A stretch of DNA of 64,000 bases from Sphingomonas sp. CCH21-G11 (GTDB taxonomy: Bacteria; Pseudomonadota; Alphaproteobacteria; Sphingomonadales; Sphingomonadaceae), in the NCBI RefSeq assembly GCF_001555965.1, contig NZ_LSHX01000029.1, positions 62,001 to 126,000 on the forward strand, written 5' to 3'. Shown here piece by piece: positions 15,511-24,500 of the stretch (position 1 is its first letter; every line of letters begins with the position of its first letter). The translations under genes and the position numbers were made by a program. The notes under the pieces are model-generated. The model did not search any database. It saw only the letters and a list, made by a program, of their open reading frames with translations, and had not been told where the DNA came from.

Positions 15511-16457
15511 GCGGGGCGCAGCCTACCATGGGGTTTGCGGGGGTCGAGCCATTGAAGCGTCGGCGCGATCACCGCGGCGAGCGCGATGAAAACGACCTGC
15601 ACCATGAGTGCCGGCAGCGCCCCGCGCGGGACCATGCGCAGCACGTATCGCCGCGCCGTCGCCAGATCGAGCTTGCCGATCTGCAGCACGTCGTCCCCGC
15701 GCGCATAGTCGAGCGCGGCTTCGCAATATGCATTGTAGCGCGGGTCGCGATGTTTGGCGGCGACCGCGAAGGTTTTTTTCAGATTGTCCGATCCGCCGGT
15801 GTAGGCGTCGGTGATCACCTGTGCATCAGCATCGAATCCGGCGTCCTCACCGACGCCGAACGCATCGCGCTGGCTGCGCATGATCTGATGCGCGAAGTGG
15901 CGATGCGCGAAGGTCTGCCGGGTGCCCGCCTGTGCCGGGTACACGTCGGAGAACGTTTCCGCGACGAGGCCGACGACCGCGGGAACCTGCGTCACGCTGC
16001 TGATCCATAGGGACCGCAAGCCGCGACGCACGAACAGCGCAAAGCAGGTAAAGCCATAGAGCACCCATGAGAGCCCCTCGCCGCGATCGTTCGGGTCGAT
16101 CATCACGAGGCCCAGATGGAGAATTTCTTCGGCCTGCCCCCCGCGCACGACCGGCAGGATCGGCATGGCGTTGAACGCGATCGGGCGACCATCGTCGCGT
16201 CGGCGCACGATGGTGATCACGCTGCGCGCCCAGGGCGAGCGATCCTCGCCGAACAGACCATAGTCAAGATCGCGCCCGCCGAGGCAGGCGCGCACCACGA
16301 CCGCGCAATCGGCGACCAGCCGCTCGACATCGACGGGCGCGAGCCAGGCGCCCGGTCGCTCGATCGTCTCCACGGAGAGCTCGGGCGAGGCCGCGAAGCG
16401 CAGATGCAGATAGTTCCCGCCAAACGCTTTCAGAAATGATGCCCGCCCCATCGCCAT
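15507..16457 (-). CDS. GNAT/acyltransferase-like protein with C-terminal membrane helix, first gene of ThiF operon
   Basis: About 316 residues. A GNAT-like motif is visible in LGLVMIDPNDRGEGLSWVL followed by a helix and LWISSVTQVPAVVGLVAE. The second half is less clear, and the C-terminus has one hydrophobic helix (LMVQVVFIALAAVIAP) that should anchor it to the membrane. ATG at 16457 is preferred over the in-frame TTG at 16469; neither has an ideal ribosome site (AGGAG lies about 10 nt further up from the TTG). It leads the five-gene operon. Confidence 0.6.
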   Translation of the reverse strand: MAMGRASFLKAFGGNYLHLRFAASPELSVETIERPGAWLAPVDVERLVADCAVVVRACLGGRDLDYGLFGEDRSPWARSVITIVRRRDDGRPIAFNAMPILPVVRGGQAEEILHLGLVMIDPNDRGEGLSWVLYGFTCFALFVRRGLRSLWISSVTQVPAVVGLVAETFSDVYPAQAGTRQTFAHRHFAHQIMRSQRDAFGVGEDAGFDADAQVITDAYTGGSDNLKKTFAVAAKHRDPRYNAYCEAALDYARGDDVLQIGKLDLATARRYVLRMVPRGALPALMVQVVFIALAAVIAPTLQWLDPRKPHGRLRPA

Positions 16458-17029
16458 ATGATACGCCAAACCGGGTTACGTTTCTCCTGCCATGGCAACG
16501 CGCTGGCGCATCGATACGCTCTTCTCCCCAGACCCGGCGCAATCGGCAACGTCGCTTCGATGTCGGATGGGTTATGCGTGAAGTCACAGATCCGGGGGCG
16601 CCGGATGGATCCTACACCCCCCCTGAAAGCGGACCGGTTGCTCAGGCAGCGCAATGGCAGCGGATCCATACGGGAGGGAGATTGCGTGACTGGCGCGAGA
16701 AGGGGCGGTCTGGCGTGGACATGCCGGATTGCGACCGTCAAGAAGACCTTCTCGCGAGCAAAGCTGACCGATGGCCGCTTTCGCTGATCCAGCTCCAAAT
16801 TCCTCGTACGAAAGCTGGGTGAGCCAAAGATCGAGTGTTCCGGGAGACTTCAGCAACTCGATGATGCGTCCGCGGCATCACTGGCGACGGAGAGACGAAA
16901 AGATGAAACCGACGGTCCGAAATGCTGCGGCGGCCGCCATAGGCGCCAATGTACATCGACGTTACGATGCACGGGCTTGCCGACGCACTTGCGCGCCGCC
17001 CGAACCGCATCAAGCAATGATGCGGCGGC
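16458..17029. promoter_or_regulatory. 572-bp intergenic region upstream of the ThiF operon; no gene seen
   Basis: Open frames here are short, lack family resemblance and have no convincing ribosome sites. The one exception is a 43-codon plus-strand frame from 16904 with GGAGAG upstream, which looks like a chance frame. The region lies between the start of the ThiF operon (minus) and the stop of the metallophosphoesterase (minus), so it should carry the ThiF operon promoter and the 3' end of the biosynthetic operon. I could not pick a convincing -35/-10 pair. Confidence 0.4.
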
Positions 17030-17794
17030 TCATCTCTCATAAACGCATCTGAGGCGCCGCTCTGAGATCGCCGTCTCCTGCGGATATCCGAGCGCGCTGT
17101 TCACGTAAGTGACGCCATCGATCACCGCGCGACGATTGACGTGACTGTGGCCGTAAACGTGCACGACCGCCCCCAGCGATCGCAGCTTTGTGTCGATCCG
17201 GCCCGTCCCCAGCACAGGCAGCAGGTTCAGGCTTTCCCGCCCGGGGAACCAGGGCAGCAGATCGCGCCGCGGAACGAAGTGTGAGAAGGTGATCACGTCG
17301 CGACCGATGCTGCCCTGCGCTCCGTCGCAGGTCTCCGCCAGGAAACGGGTCGTTATCGCCTCTTCGTCGATTCCCGAGGGCCATCGGCAGGCGGTGAAAT
17401 CCGCCCACACACGTCGCAGATCAGCGCTCGGTTGACCGAAGGAAAAGTCGTACCACGACAGGATCGGCAGAACGGACAGGCCGACCTCTTCGTGTGGCGC
17501 GGTGGAGACGCCGCAGTCGCTCGCCACCTTCCGCACGAGATCCAGTTTCTCGAACGATGTGATCCGCCGGTCGTCGCGCATCACCCACAGGTCGTGGTTG
17601 CCGGGTACGAACACGACCTTCCTGAATCGTCCGGACAGATCGGTCAAACACCAGCGGAGACGGCTTAGATCATCCGATACGTCCCCCGCCAGAATAAGGA
17701 CGTCGTCGGTATAGTCTTGGCGGGAAAGAGCCGAAATCCATCGCGCGTTCAGGTCGTAGTCGACATGCACGTCAGAGACCGCATGCACCCTCAT
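17030..17794 (-). CDS. Calcineurin-like metallophosphoesterase
   Basis: This 254-residue phosphoesterase has all four metal-site motifs: SDVHVD (D, H) at the N-terminus, AGDVSDD, PGNHDLW and, near the C-terminus, VYGHSHVN. It should hydrolyse a phosphomonoester or diester using two metal ions. It is the last gene of the biosynthetic operon; its ATG overlaps the stop of the AT-like gene. It may remove a phosphate from a pathway intermediate, for example a phosphorylated self-protected form, but that is inference. Confidence 0.85.
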   Translation of the reverse strand: MRVHAVSDVHVDYDLNARWISALSRQDYTDDVLILAGDVSDDLSRLRWCLTDLSGRFRKVVFVPGNHDLWVMRDDRRITSFEKLDLVRKVASDCGVSTAPHEEVGLSVLPILSWYDFSFGQPSADLRRVWADFTACRWPSGIDEEAITTRFLAETCDGAQGSIGRDVITFSHFVPRRDLLPWFPGRESLNLLPVLGTGRIDTKLRSLGAVVHVYGHSHVNRRAVIDGVTYVNSALGYPQETAISERRLRCVYER

Positions 17795-18756
17795 GCCCCG
17801 GCGGTCGGACGAGCGCGTTGGCCGTGCCGGAACAGAATGGCCGAAAGATTTGCCTCGTCATTTCCGAACGGGTCCATGATCTTGCTGACGCGCGCCCGCG
17901 CGTGCGGCAGGAGGTAGCCGACAAAGGTGGCCAGCGTGCTCGACGGCCCTACGTCGATGTAGGTGTAGTCACCCGCCGCCTCCAAGTTCCTTACAGTGTC
18001 GCGAAACAGGATCGGGCGCCGCAGCAATGTCCACACATAATCGGCTGGCAGGCGGGTGAAGGTGCGGGCGTGCGCGCAGCAGGCGAACGGAATGGTTGCG
18101 GGACGAAGGGGTAGCGACGCCAGCGCAGCCTTGGCGTGCGTTTCCAAGCCGTCGATCCAGCGCGAGTGAAAGGCGTAGTTGACTGGCAGCCGCTGGAACA
18201 GGATGCCGCGCGCGCCGAGATGATTCTCGACGTCATCTATACGATCACCGTCGACGGAGATCACGAAGTGCGAGTCGAAGTTGATTGCCGCGACTTCGCT
18301 GTTGTCGCGCAGGAACGGATCGTCATACGCGGTGAGCGGCGCGATGATCGCGATCATCCCGCCCTTCGGCGCGATCGATTGAGCGTCGCGGGCCATTTGG
18401 ACAACCGCCCCCAGCGCATCTTCGTCGTCGAGCATTCCGGCGATGGTCAGCGCAGCAAATGCCCCGAGGCTGGCCCCGAGCGTCATCGCGACAGGCACGC
18501 CCGAGTCGATCAGCGTTCGGGCGAGCGCGAGCTCGACCATGAAGATGGCCGGGTTGGCTAACGCGATGTCGCAAATCGGATTTCCGGTCGCGCTGGCCTC
18601 GTCATAGATGTGCGCGACGACGGACGTACCAATCAGCGCGGCGGCGTGCTCGTCCAGCCGGTCGAGATGCCCCCGGAACAGTGGATTGCCGCGGTAGAGG
18701 GCCTCACCCATCCGAAAATATTGCGAGCCCTGCCCGGAAAACATCAGCACATTCAT
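17791..18756 (-). CDS. Stand-alone acyltransferase-fold protein, divergent (third AT; possible acyl hydrolase)
   Basis: The 321 residues have the FabD/AT fold: MFSGQGSQYF at the N-terminus, nucleophile elbow GASLGAF (Ser in G-x-S-x-G), and AFHSRWID with the catalytic His. Aligned by eye with the AT at 40350, the arginine that holds a malonyl carboxylate (KRGELM there) is replaced (MARDAQ here), and the elbow reads GAS instead of GHS. In trans-AT clusters such ATs include PedC-like acyl hydrolases that clear stalled carriers. The gene is coupled by 4-bp overlaps to the GT4 gene and the phosphoesterase gene. Confidence 0.8.
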   Translation of the reverse strand: MNVLMFSGQGSQYFRMGEALYRGNPLFRGHLDRLDEHAAALIGTSVVAHIYDEASATGNPICDIALANPAIFMVELALARTLIDSGVPVAMTLGASLGAFAALTIAGMLDDEDALGAVVQMARDAQSIAPKGGMIAIIAPLTAYDDPFLRDNSEVAAINFDSHFVISVDGDRIDDVENHLGARGILFQRLPVNYAFHSRWIDGLETHAKAALASLPLRPATIPFACCAHARTFTRLPADYVWTLLRRPILFRDTVRNLEAAGDYTYIDVGPSSTLATFVGYLLPHARARVSKIMDPFGNDEANLSAILFRHGQRARPTAGA

Positions 18757-19925
18757 GACGCCGCCTTGAGCTCGCGCCCGCCGGTCGTGGCACGCGACGG
18801 CGCGTCCGGGCCGCTGCCCGCCCGCGACGTGCGCGGGCCGCGTCGCTTCTGTTCGATCGCATGGGTCATCCGGCGCTCGAGGCCGGCAGCGATGACGGCC
18901 CAATCGAACGCGGAGTGCGCGCGTGCGCGGCCATTTGCCGTCATGCGCAGGAACTCGGCATCGTCTGTCAACAGGCGCTCGAGCGCCGCGACGAAATCAT
19001 CTTCATAGGCGCGCGACCCCGGCAGACCAGCGACGAGAATGCCGGCCTGACCAACCGTTTCGGGCAGCGCCGCCCGATCCGACGTGACGATCGCGCAGCC
19101 GGCGGCCTGCGCTTCGGCGGCAGTGACGCAGAATGTCTCATTGAACGTGTTGGGATACGCAAGGATCGACGATCGCATGAATTCGCGCGCCAGCTCATGC
19201 TGCAGGACGTTTCCGTGGACCGTACATCCGGGCAATGCGGACAGCGTGTCTGCCAACATCCGCCATTCCTCGTTCCATTCGTCGCGGTCCCCGCCTGGTC
19301 CTTGACGATACGTGCCGAAGCCCGCGAACACATGCAGCTCGGCATCGGGATGTCGGCTCGCCACGCGCTCGTAGATGCGTGGTAACAGGACAAGGCCACG
19401 GACGGGCGTGGAGCTGTAGATCAATCTCTTTCGCCCGCGCGGCTCCGCGCCCGCAAAGTCACGCATGTGGACGCCGCACCCGATGATCCACGCCTTGTCG
19501 GTGGATATCCCGGCCCGCCCGCAAAGCTCGCGCGCATGCCAGTCGCTGTTGAGCATCATCGCGTCGATGCGACGCGCCACGCGGGGATCGCCGATGCCGA
19601 AGGTCGTTGGCGCATCATGCGCGTCGCCCGTCCAGAACAGACGCAGCTCCGCATGGGCCGGCGACATCAAGATCTTCCACTCGCGCACGGCGATCAGCAC
19701 GTCGCAGATCGGCATCCTCTCGAGATTGGCGTCAGTGAGCGCGATATACCGTGGCCCGACGCTTAAGGGCGCCTGGTGCGGGGTGAACACCGTGACCTCG
19801 TGCCCACGCGCGTGCAGCTCGTCGCTCAACCGGATCACCGCCGTCTCGGTGCCGCCGAGCGGCCGTTCGCTCAGGCTGGCTGCGTGAAACGGAACGCACT
19901 GGTTAGCGACGAACGTGATTCTCAT
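18753..19925 (-). CDS. GT4-family glycosyltransferase
   Basis: A 390-residue GT-B fold enzyme. The N-terminal half carries LGGTETAVIRLSDEL, and the C-terminal half has the donor-binding region with LAYPNTFNETFCVTAAEAQAAGCAIVTS, including the E-x7-E-like retaining GT4 motif. It transfers a sugar from a nucleotide-sugar donor, probably to the cluster product. It overlaps both neighbours by 4 bp (start near the PhyH stop, stop near the AT-like start). A C-terminal ~35-residue tail is low-complexity (RRGPRTSRAGSG). Confidence 0.85.
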   Translation of the reverse strand: MRITFVANQCVPFHAASLSERPLGGTETAVIRLSDELHARGHEVTVFTPHQAPLSVGPRYIALTDANLERMPICDVLIAVREWKILMSPAHAELRLFWTGDAHDAPTTFGIGDPRVARRIDAMMLNSDWHARELCGRAGISTDKAWIIGCGVHMRDFAGAEPRGRKRLIYSSTPVRGLVLLPRIYERVASRHPDAELHVFAGFGTYRQGPGGDRDEWNEEWRMLADTLSALPGCTVHGNVLQHELAREFMRSSILAYPNTFNETFCVTAAEAQAAGCAIVTSDRAALPETVGQAGILVAGLPGSRAYEDDFVAALERLLTDDAEFLRMTANGRARAHSAFDWAVIAAGLERRMTHAIEQKRRGPRTSRAGSGPDAPSRATTGGRELKAAS

Positions 19926-20788
19926 GCACGATGGCTCAACGGGATCTGCGCGTCGGGCGGCATTGGGCCGTCACGGTCCAACTGAAACAGGTCGGTGGTC
20001 GGGCTCGGCACGATCTTGTTGAGATTGAAGCGGTCTTCGCCGCGCACCAGCACGCAGGCAAGCGGCTCGCCCGCAATCATCTCCGACTCGTCGTAACCGT
20101 AGTTGCGACATGCAATGTCGGGTCGGGCGTAACGGACGATGACATTGGTCCGCCATTCGGGCGTTTCATTGCGGCCGACGAAGTGCCACATGCCTTCCGC
20201 CATCAGGAAATACTGGCCGCGCCGCATGGTCATCGGCCGGACCTGATGCGGTGCATTGTGCGGCGCCACGCGGTCGGCATAGGCGACGACGCTTTCGGTG
20301 TTCATGCGGTCGATCAACCCGATCCGTTCTGCCGCGGTAAGACTGGCTCTGTGATGGTGCGATCCCGGGATGAGGCGAAGGCAGCCATTCTCCTCGCGAT
20401 TGTCCGCCAAGGCGATCGATACGTGGACGCCGCGGATGAACTTGTTGTCGGCGTCGATATGCCAGCGATGCCCCTCGTCATCGGGCCAGCGCGGCGCGAC
20501 ATGGCCGACCCACAGCAGGATGTCGGGTCCGAGGATAGAGGAAAGCCGCGAAAGAAGGCCCTCTTCGCTCGCGAGCGCACAGAGGCTTTCAGAGAAAAGA
20601 TGCTGGTTGCGCAGACGATCCGAGAAGGGGTTGGCCCCTGCCTCGATTTCAGCGACCAGATGATCGACGACGCTCTTGGCAAATACCGGCGTGCAGTAAG
20701 GCCGCACAAACGATTCGGGCAGGTCGAACGGCCCCGCATAACCGTCCCGCTGGAACGCCAGGATTTCCTCCCGATCAAGCATCGCCAT
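19922..20788 (-). CDS. Phytanoyl-CoA dioxygenase (PhyH) family Fe(II)/2-oxoglutarate hydroxylase
   Basis: This 288-residue protein has the double-stranded beta-helix iron site: HIDAD (HxD) in RWHIDADNKF near residue 120 and the distal histidine in AEGMWHFVGRN near residue 215, with a 2-oxoglutarate-binding arginine likely in NVIVRYARPD. PhyH enzymes hydroxylate unactivated carbons. In this operon it should tailor the product or its sugar. The start overlaps the GT25 stop by 14 bp; ATG at 20788 or 20782 is possible. Confidence 0.85.
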   Translation of the reverse strand: MAMLDREEILAFQRDGYAGPFDLPESFVRPYCTPVFAKSVVDHLVAEIEAGANPFSDRLRNQHLFSESLCALASEEGLLSRLSSILGPDILLWVGHVAPRWPDDEGHRWHIDADNKFIRGVHVSIALADNREENGCLRLIPGSHHHRASLTAAERIGLIDRMNTESVVAYADRVAPHNAPHQVRPMTMRRGQYFLMAEGMWHFVGRNETPEWRTNVIVRYARPDIACRNYGYDESEMIAGEPLACVLVRGEDRFNLNKIVPSPTTDLFQLDRDGPMPPDAQIPLSHRA

Positions 20789-21536
20789 CCGCCTTTGCCG
20801 TGTCTGCTAGAACATCGAAGTCGAACAAGATGTCGGATCCTTCCTGAAACACCGACCAACACAGCAAGGGATCGGTCGCATAGACGTTCATCTCGGGCCA
20901 CCTGTCGATCATGAACCAATCGATCGACCGCTCGAAGCCGTCCCGCTCGACCATTTGGCACAGCTTTTCCGCGCCGCGCCGACTGATCACGTACGAATAG
21001 GTGCAGAACTGGCTTTGCTTCGGCATAACCAGTGCCTCGTTCAGCCGCCTCTCCAGATATAGTTCGGGCGCGGTGAACAGGTGCCCGTCATGCTTCTGCA
21101 TGAGCTCGTCCATTTCGCGGATCGTTGCCGGACCGAGCAGCCCGCCCAGATAGATCAGATCGAAATCGACCGGAATGTGCTTCGCGATCCGTTCATTCCA
21201 AAGCGTTGTGAACCGGCTGGAGAACCACGCATCGTCCTCGAAAACAGCGGTGCGGTCATAGGGATAGTCTCGACCGGCCAGCAGCCGCCATAGCCCGAGA
21301 TGGCTGAGGCTGCAGCCGAGGATGTTGCGACGAAACTGAAAGTCGTTGTGCGCGAATAGCGCGCGGATCTCGGCCGTCATCGACAAGTCGCGACCGTCGA
21401 CCGCGGGGCGGCGTTCAACCACGCCGTTCAGCGTCGCGGGAAGGCGCGCGCGGAACGCCGCCCAGCGGTCCGGCCGACGATCAAGATTGATGCAGAAGCC
21501 GTGATCGATGCCGGTCAAGCCCACAGGATCGGGCAT
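20775..21536 (-). CDS. Glycosyltransferase family 25-like protein
   Basis: The product is 253 residues and starts near FCINLDRRPDRWAAF, the usual GT25 N-terminal block. NILGCSLSHLGLWRLL and the acidic AVFEDDAWFS (metal-binding ExD-like motif) follow. GT25 proteins add galactose or related sugars to LPS, collagen or small molecules. The gene is preceded by the PKS stop at 21539 with only 2 bp between, so it belongs to the same transcript. Its acceptor is not evident. Confidence 0.82.
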   Translation of the reverse strand: MPDPVGLTGIDHGFCINLDRRPDRWAAFRARLPATLNGVVERRPAVDGRDLSMTAEIRALFAHNDFQFRRNILGCSLSHLGLWRLLAGRDYPYDRTAVFEDDAWFSSRFTTLWNERIAKHIPVDFDLIYLGGLLGPATIREMDELMQKHDGHLFTAPELYLERRLNEALVMPKQSQFCTYSYVISRRGAEKLCQMVERDGFERSIDWFMIDRWPEMNVYATDPLLCWSVFQEGSDILFDFDVLADTAKADGDA

Positions 21537-21538
21537 CG

Positions 21539-24500
21539 TTATGCTCCTTGCGCCAGAGCGTGCCGAACATGGTCGACGATACCGGGAACCAAGGGCGTAT
21601 CCATCAGGAGCCTGGGCGGCAGCAACACGCCGAAGCGCTTGCGGACGCGGTGCTGCACGCGCAGGGCAATCAGGCTGTTTCCACCGAGATCAACGAACAT
21701 ATCCGTGGTCCGGATGTGATCCACGCCAAGACTGCTTTTCAGTAGCTCGACGACATCCGCCTGTAGGTCGCTTGACTGAGCAGGCAGCATGGGCCCGGTG
21801 GCGTTCGACGACGCCGGCGGTTCACACCGAGCCTTGTGGCGCGCCCAGGTTTCAAACGCCAGAGTCAGCGATGTCGGATGCACAGCGACATGCGGCACCG
21901 TCGACCGCGTAATGATCATGTCGAGAACTCTGCAACCTTCCGCGCTATCGATGACCGTCTGATCGTCGAGGATCGCGGCTACTTCGTCCCCGCCCGCACG
22001 CGCGTCCGCATCGGCAGGCTTGAGCACCCGCCACCCTGGCCAGTTGATACAGAGCCAGCGCGGGGTAAGCGGGCTGCCCTCTGTCACCGCCGCATCGAGC
22101 GCCGCGTTACTGGCTGCATAGGCACCGAATCCGAAACCGCCCAGGATCGCTGAGTTTGAGGAAAAAACGACGCCAAAGTCGATCTTACGGTGCCTGAAGA
22201 CCTGTTCGAGCACGCGAAAGCCAGAGAGCTTTGGCGCAAGCTGATTTGAAAGATCGCTCGCCGACAGCTCCTGCCACGGCCGGTTTCCCGATCCGTCCTG
22301 CGCCATGGCGAGGTGAAACACGCCGGCTATTCGCCCAAAAACCTCTTCGACTTGCTCGACCGCCTCCGCCATCTCGCGCTTCGAGCCGACATCCGCCGCC
22401 ACGGTGAACACCGTTCCGCCGGCGCGCTCGATCTCGCTCAGTACAGCCAGCGTCCGACAATGCGGGTGAACGCCTTGCGCAATAAGGTCCGGCCATTCCT
22501 GGCGCGGAGGCAGCCGCGTTCTGCTAACGAGCGCGACCCGCGCCTGATGGTTTGCCGAGAGGTGCCTTGCCAAAGCAAGACCGATCGCCCCGAGGCCGCC
22601 AACGATCAGGTACACTCCGTCAGTCTGAAGCGAGCGAACCGGCGTCTCGTCCAGCCTGACGGGCTCCCATGCGGTCCTGAGGCGGCGATTGCCCCGGTAC
22701 GCAAATGTCATGTCCTGACTGGGCCGGACCAGCTCCGCGACGATCCAGTCGGCATAGCGACCGTCAGCGTCGCCGCCGTCGTCCAGAGGTACATCCAGCA
22801 CATTGAGCCGCAGCTCCGGCTCTTCCTGCGAAATGACCTGGCACAAGGACGCCAGCGAGGCCGCACGCGAGCCGCCAGCGCCCTGGCCGAACGGAGCCGC
22901 GTAAAGACCCGTGGTCAGTGCCAGGAGAGCCTTTGGACGCTCCCCCCCGCGCGCGTGCCACGCCTGCAGCAAAAGCAGCACGCTGACCCAGCCGGCGCCC
23001 TGCTCCGCCAGGAACGGGTCGCCGCCTATCGTGCCGGCCTCGTCGAGGCTCCAGGCGTGGATAATGCCGTCCGGCATGAGACCAGCGGAAGACAAGTCGT
23101 CAAACAGCCGACAATAGTCTTCAGCACTCTCGGTCCTGAGCTCGTATCGATCCTCGTCTCGGCGAAAGGCAGCGCCAGGCGCCACCACGACAACCTTGCC
23201 ACCAAGGACCCGGATCCGGTCCACCACCTCTTCTAGACGGCCAGGCCCCGCAAGAACGAGAATTACCTTACCCTCGACATTCGCGCCGGGCGGTCCCGGC
23301 GCGGCGGTGGCTGCGCAACTCGGTATATATAACCAGTCCTCGGGTGCACCGCGCTCGTCGGGTTTTGCCTGTGCCCCCATCGCCTTTGAGGGGGTCGGCA
23401 TCGCGGCCGGAATCGGGCAGCGCTCCCGCTCGAAGCGATACGTGGGCAGGACGACGCGCAGTGGCGCGCCATCGACGTGAAGCTTGCGCCAGTCGAGATC
23501 GGCGCCGGCGCACCACAAGCTGGCGAGTAGCTCCAGCAGCTCGGCGTTATCGAGCGGGCAGCCGTCAGCCGGCGCGCGTAGCGCAGCGTCGCCGGCCAGC
23601 ATGCCTGCGGCCTTGACGCGCTGGGCTAGCCCCGCATCTGGCAGTACTTCGAGCACGTATTGCGCCGGTGCGCCGAGGAGATCGGCGCTGGGGCCGGTCG
23701 CCGGGACGAGCAGCTCGCGGCTCCACTGCGCGAGGTCGATGCGCGCATCGAGCCGGCCACGGCCGATCCCGAAACACGCAATGCCCAGACCCTCGTCGCC
23801 CTGCATCACATCGGCATCCGCCTGTCGAGCGGCGGCGGCATCGGTCCGGCCCAATGCTCCGGCAAGGACGGCCACCGCGCGCTCGAATGGGACGATGCCA
23901 GCAACGCAGGCTGCTGCCAGCTCACCGACACCTTCACCGACACAGGCATCAGGCCGCAAACCCCAACTGAGCCAGAGCTTGCCGAGACAATATTCCAACG
24001 CGAACAACGCTGCGGGAGCGTGCTCGTCCGCCACGACACCATCGCACAACGTAGCCCGTACGTCGTAACCCAACCGCTGCTCCAACGCCTGTGCGCAGCG
24101 ATCCAGATCTTCTCGGAAACGCGGTAGCTCGGTGCAAAGCCGATGCGCCGCCCCGATCAGATTGCGGGTGCGTGACGGGAACAGAAGCACCATCTGGCCG
24201 CTCGCTTCGGTCGGCGCTTCGGCGGCCAAGTTGAGCAACCGGTGCGACAGGTGCTCGCGTTCGCCGGCAATCACCGCGCCGCGATACGCCATCGCCTTGC
24301 GACCGATCTGCAAGGTGAAAGCGATATCGGCAAGCGCCTCGTCGCTGCTGGCGACGGCAGCCGCGAGCGCGCGCGCATTTCGTTGAAACGCACCGGCGCT
24401 CGCGGCCGAGACCGGAAAGATCTGAAGTCCGCGCGAGATTCTAGGCTCGCGCGCGGGCGGCTCTTCCAACACGGCATGCGCGTTGGTGCCGCCGATGCCC

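Noticed and set aside
16436..17052. Short open frames in the gap upstream of the ThiF operon.
   Set aside because: No similarity to any family I know and weak start contexts; treated as non-coding.
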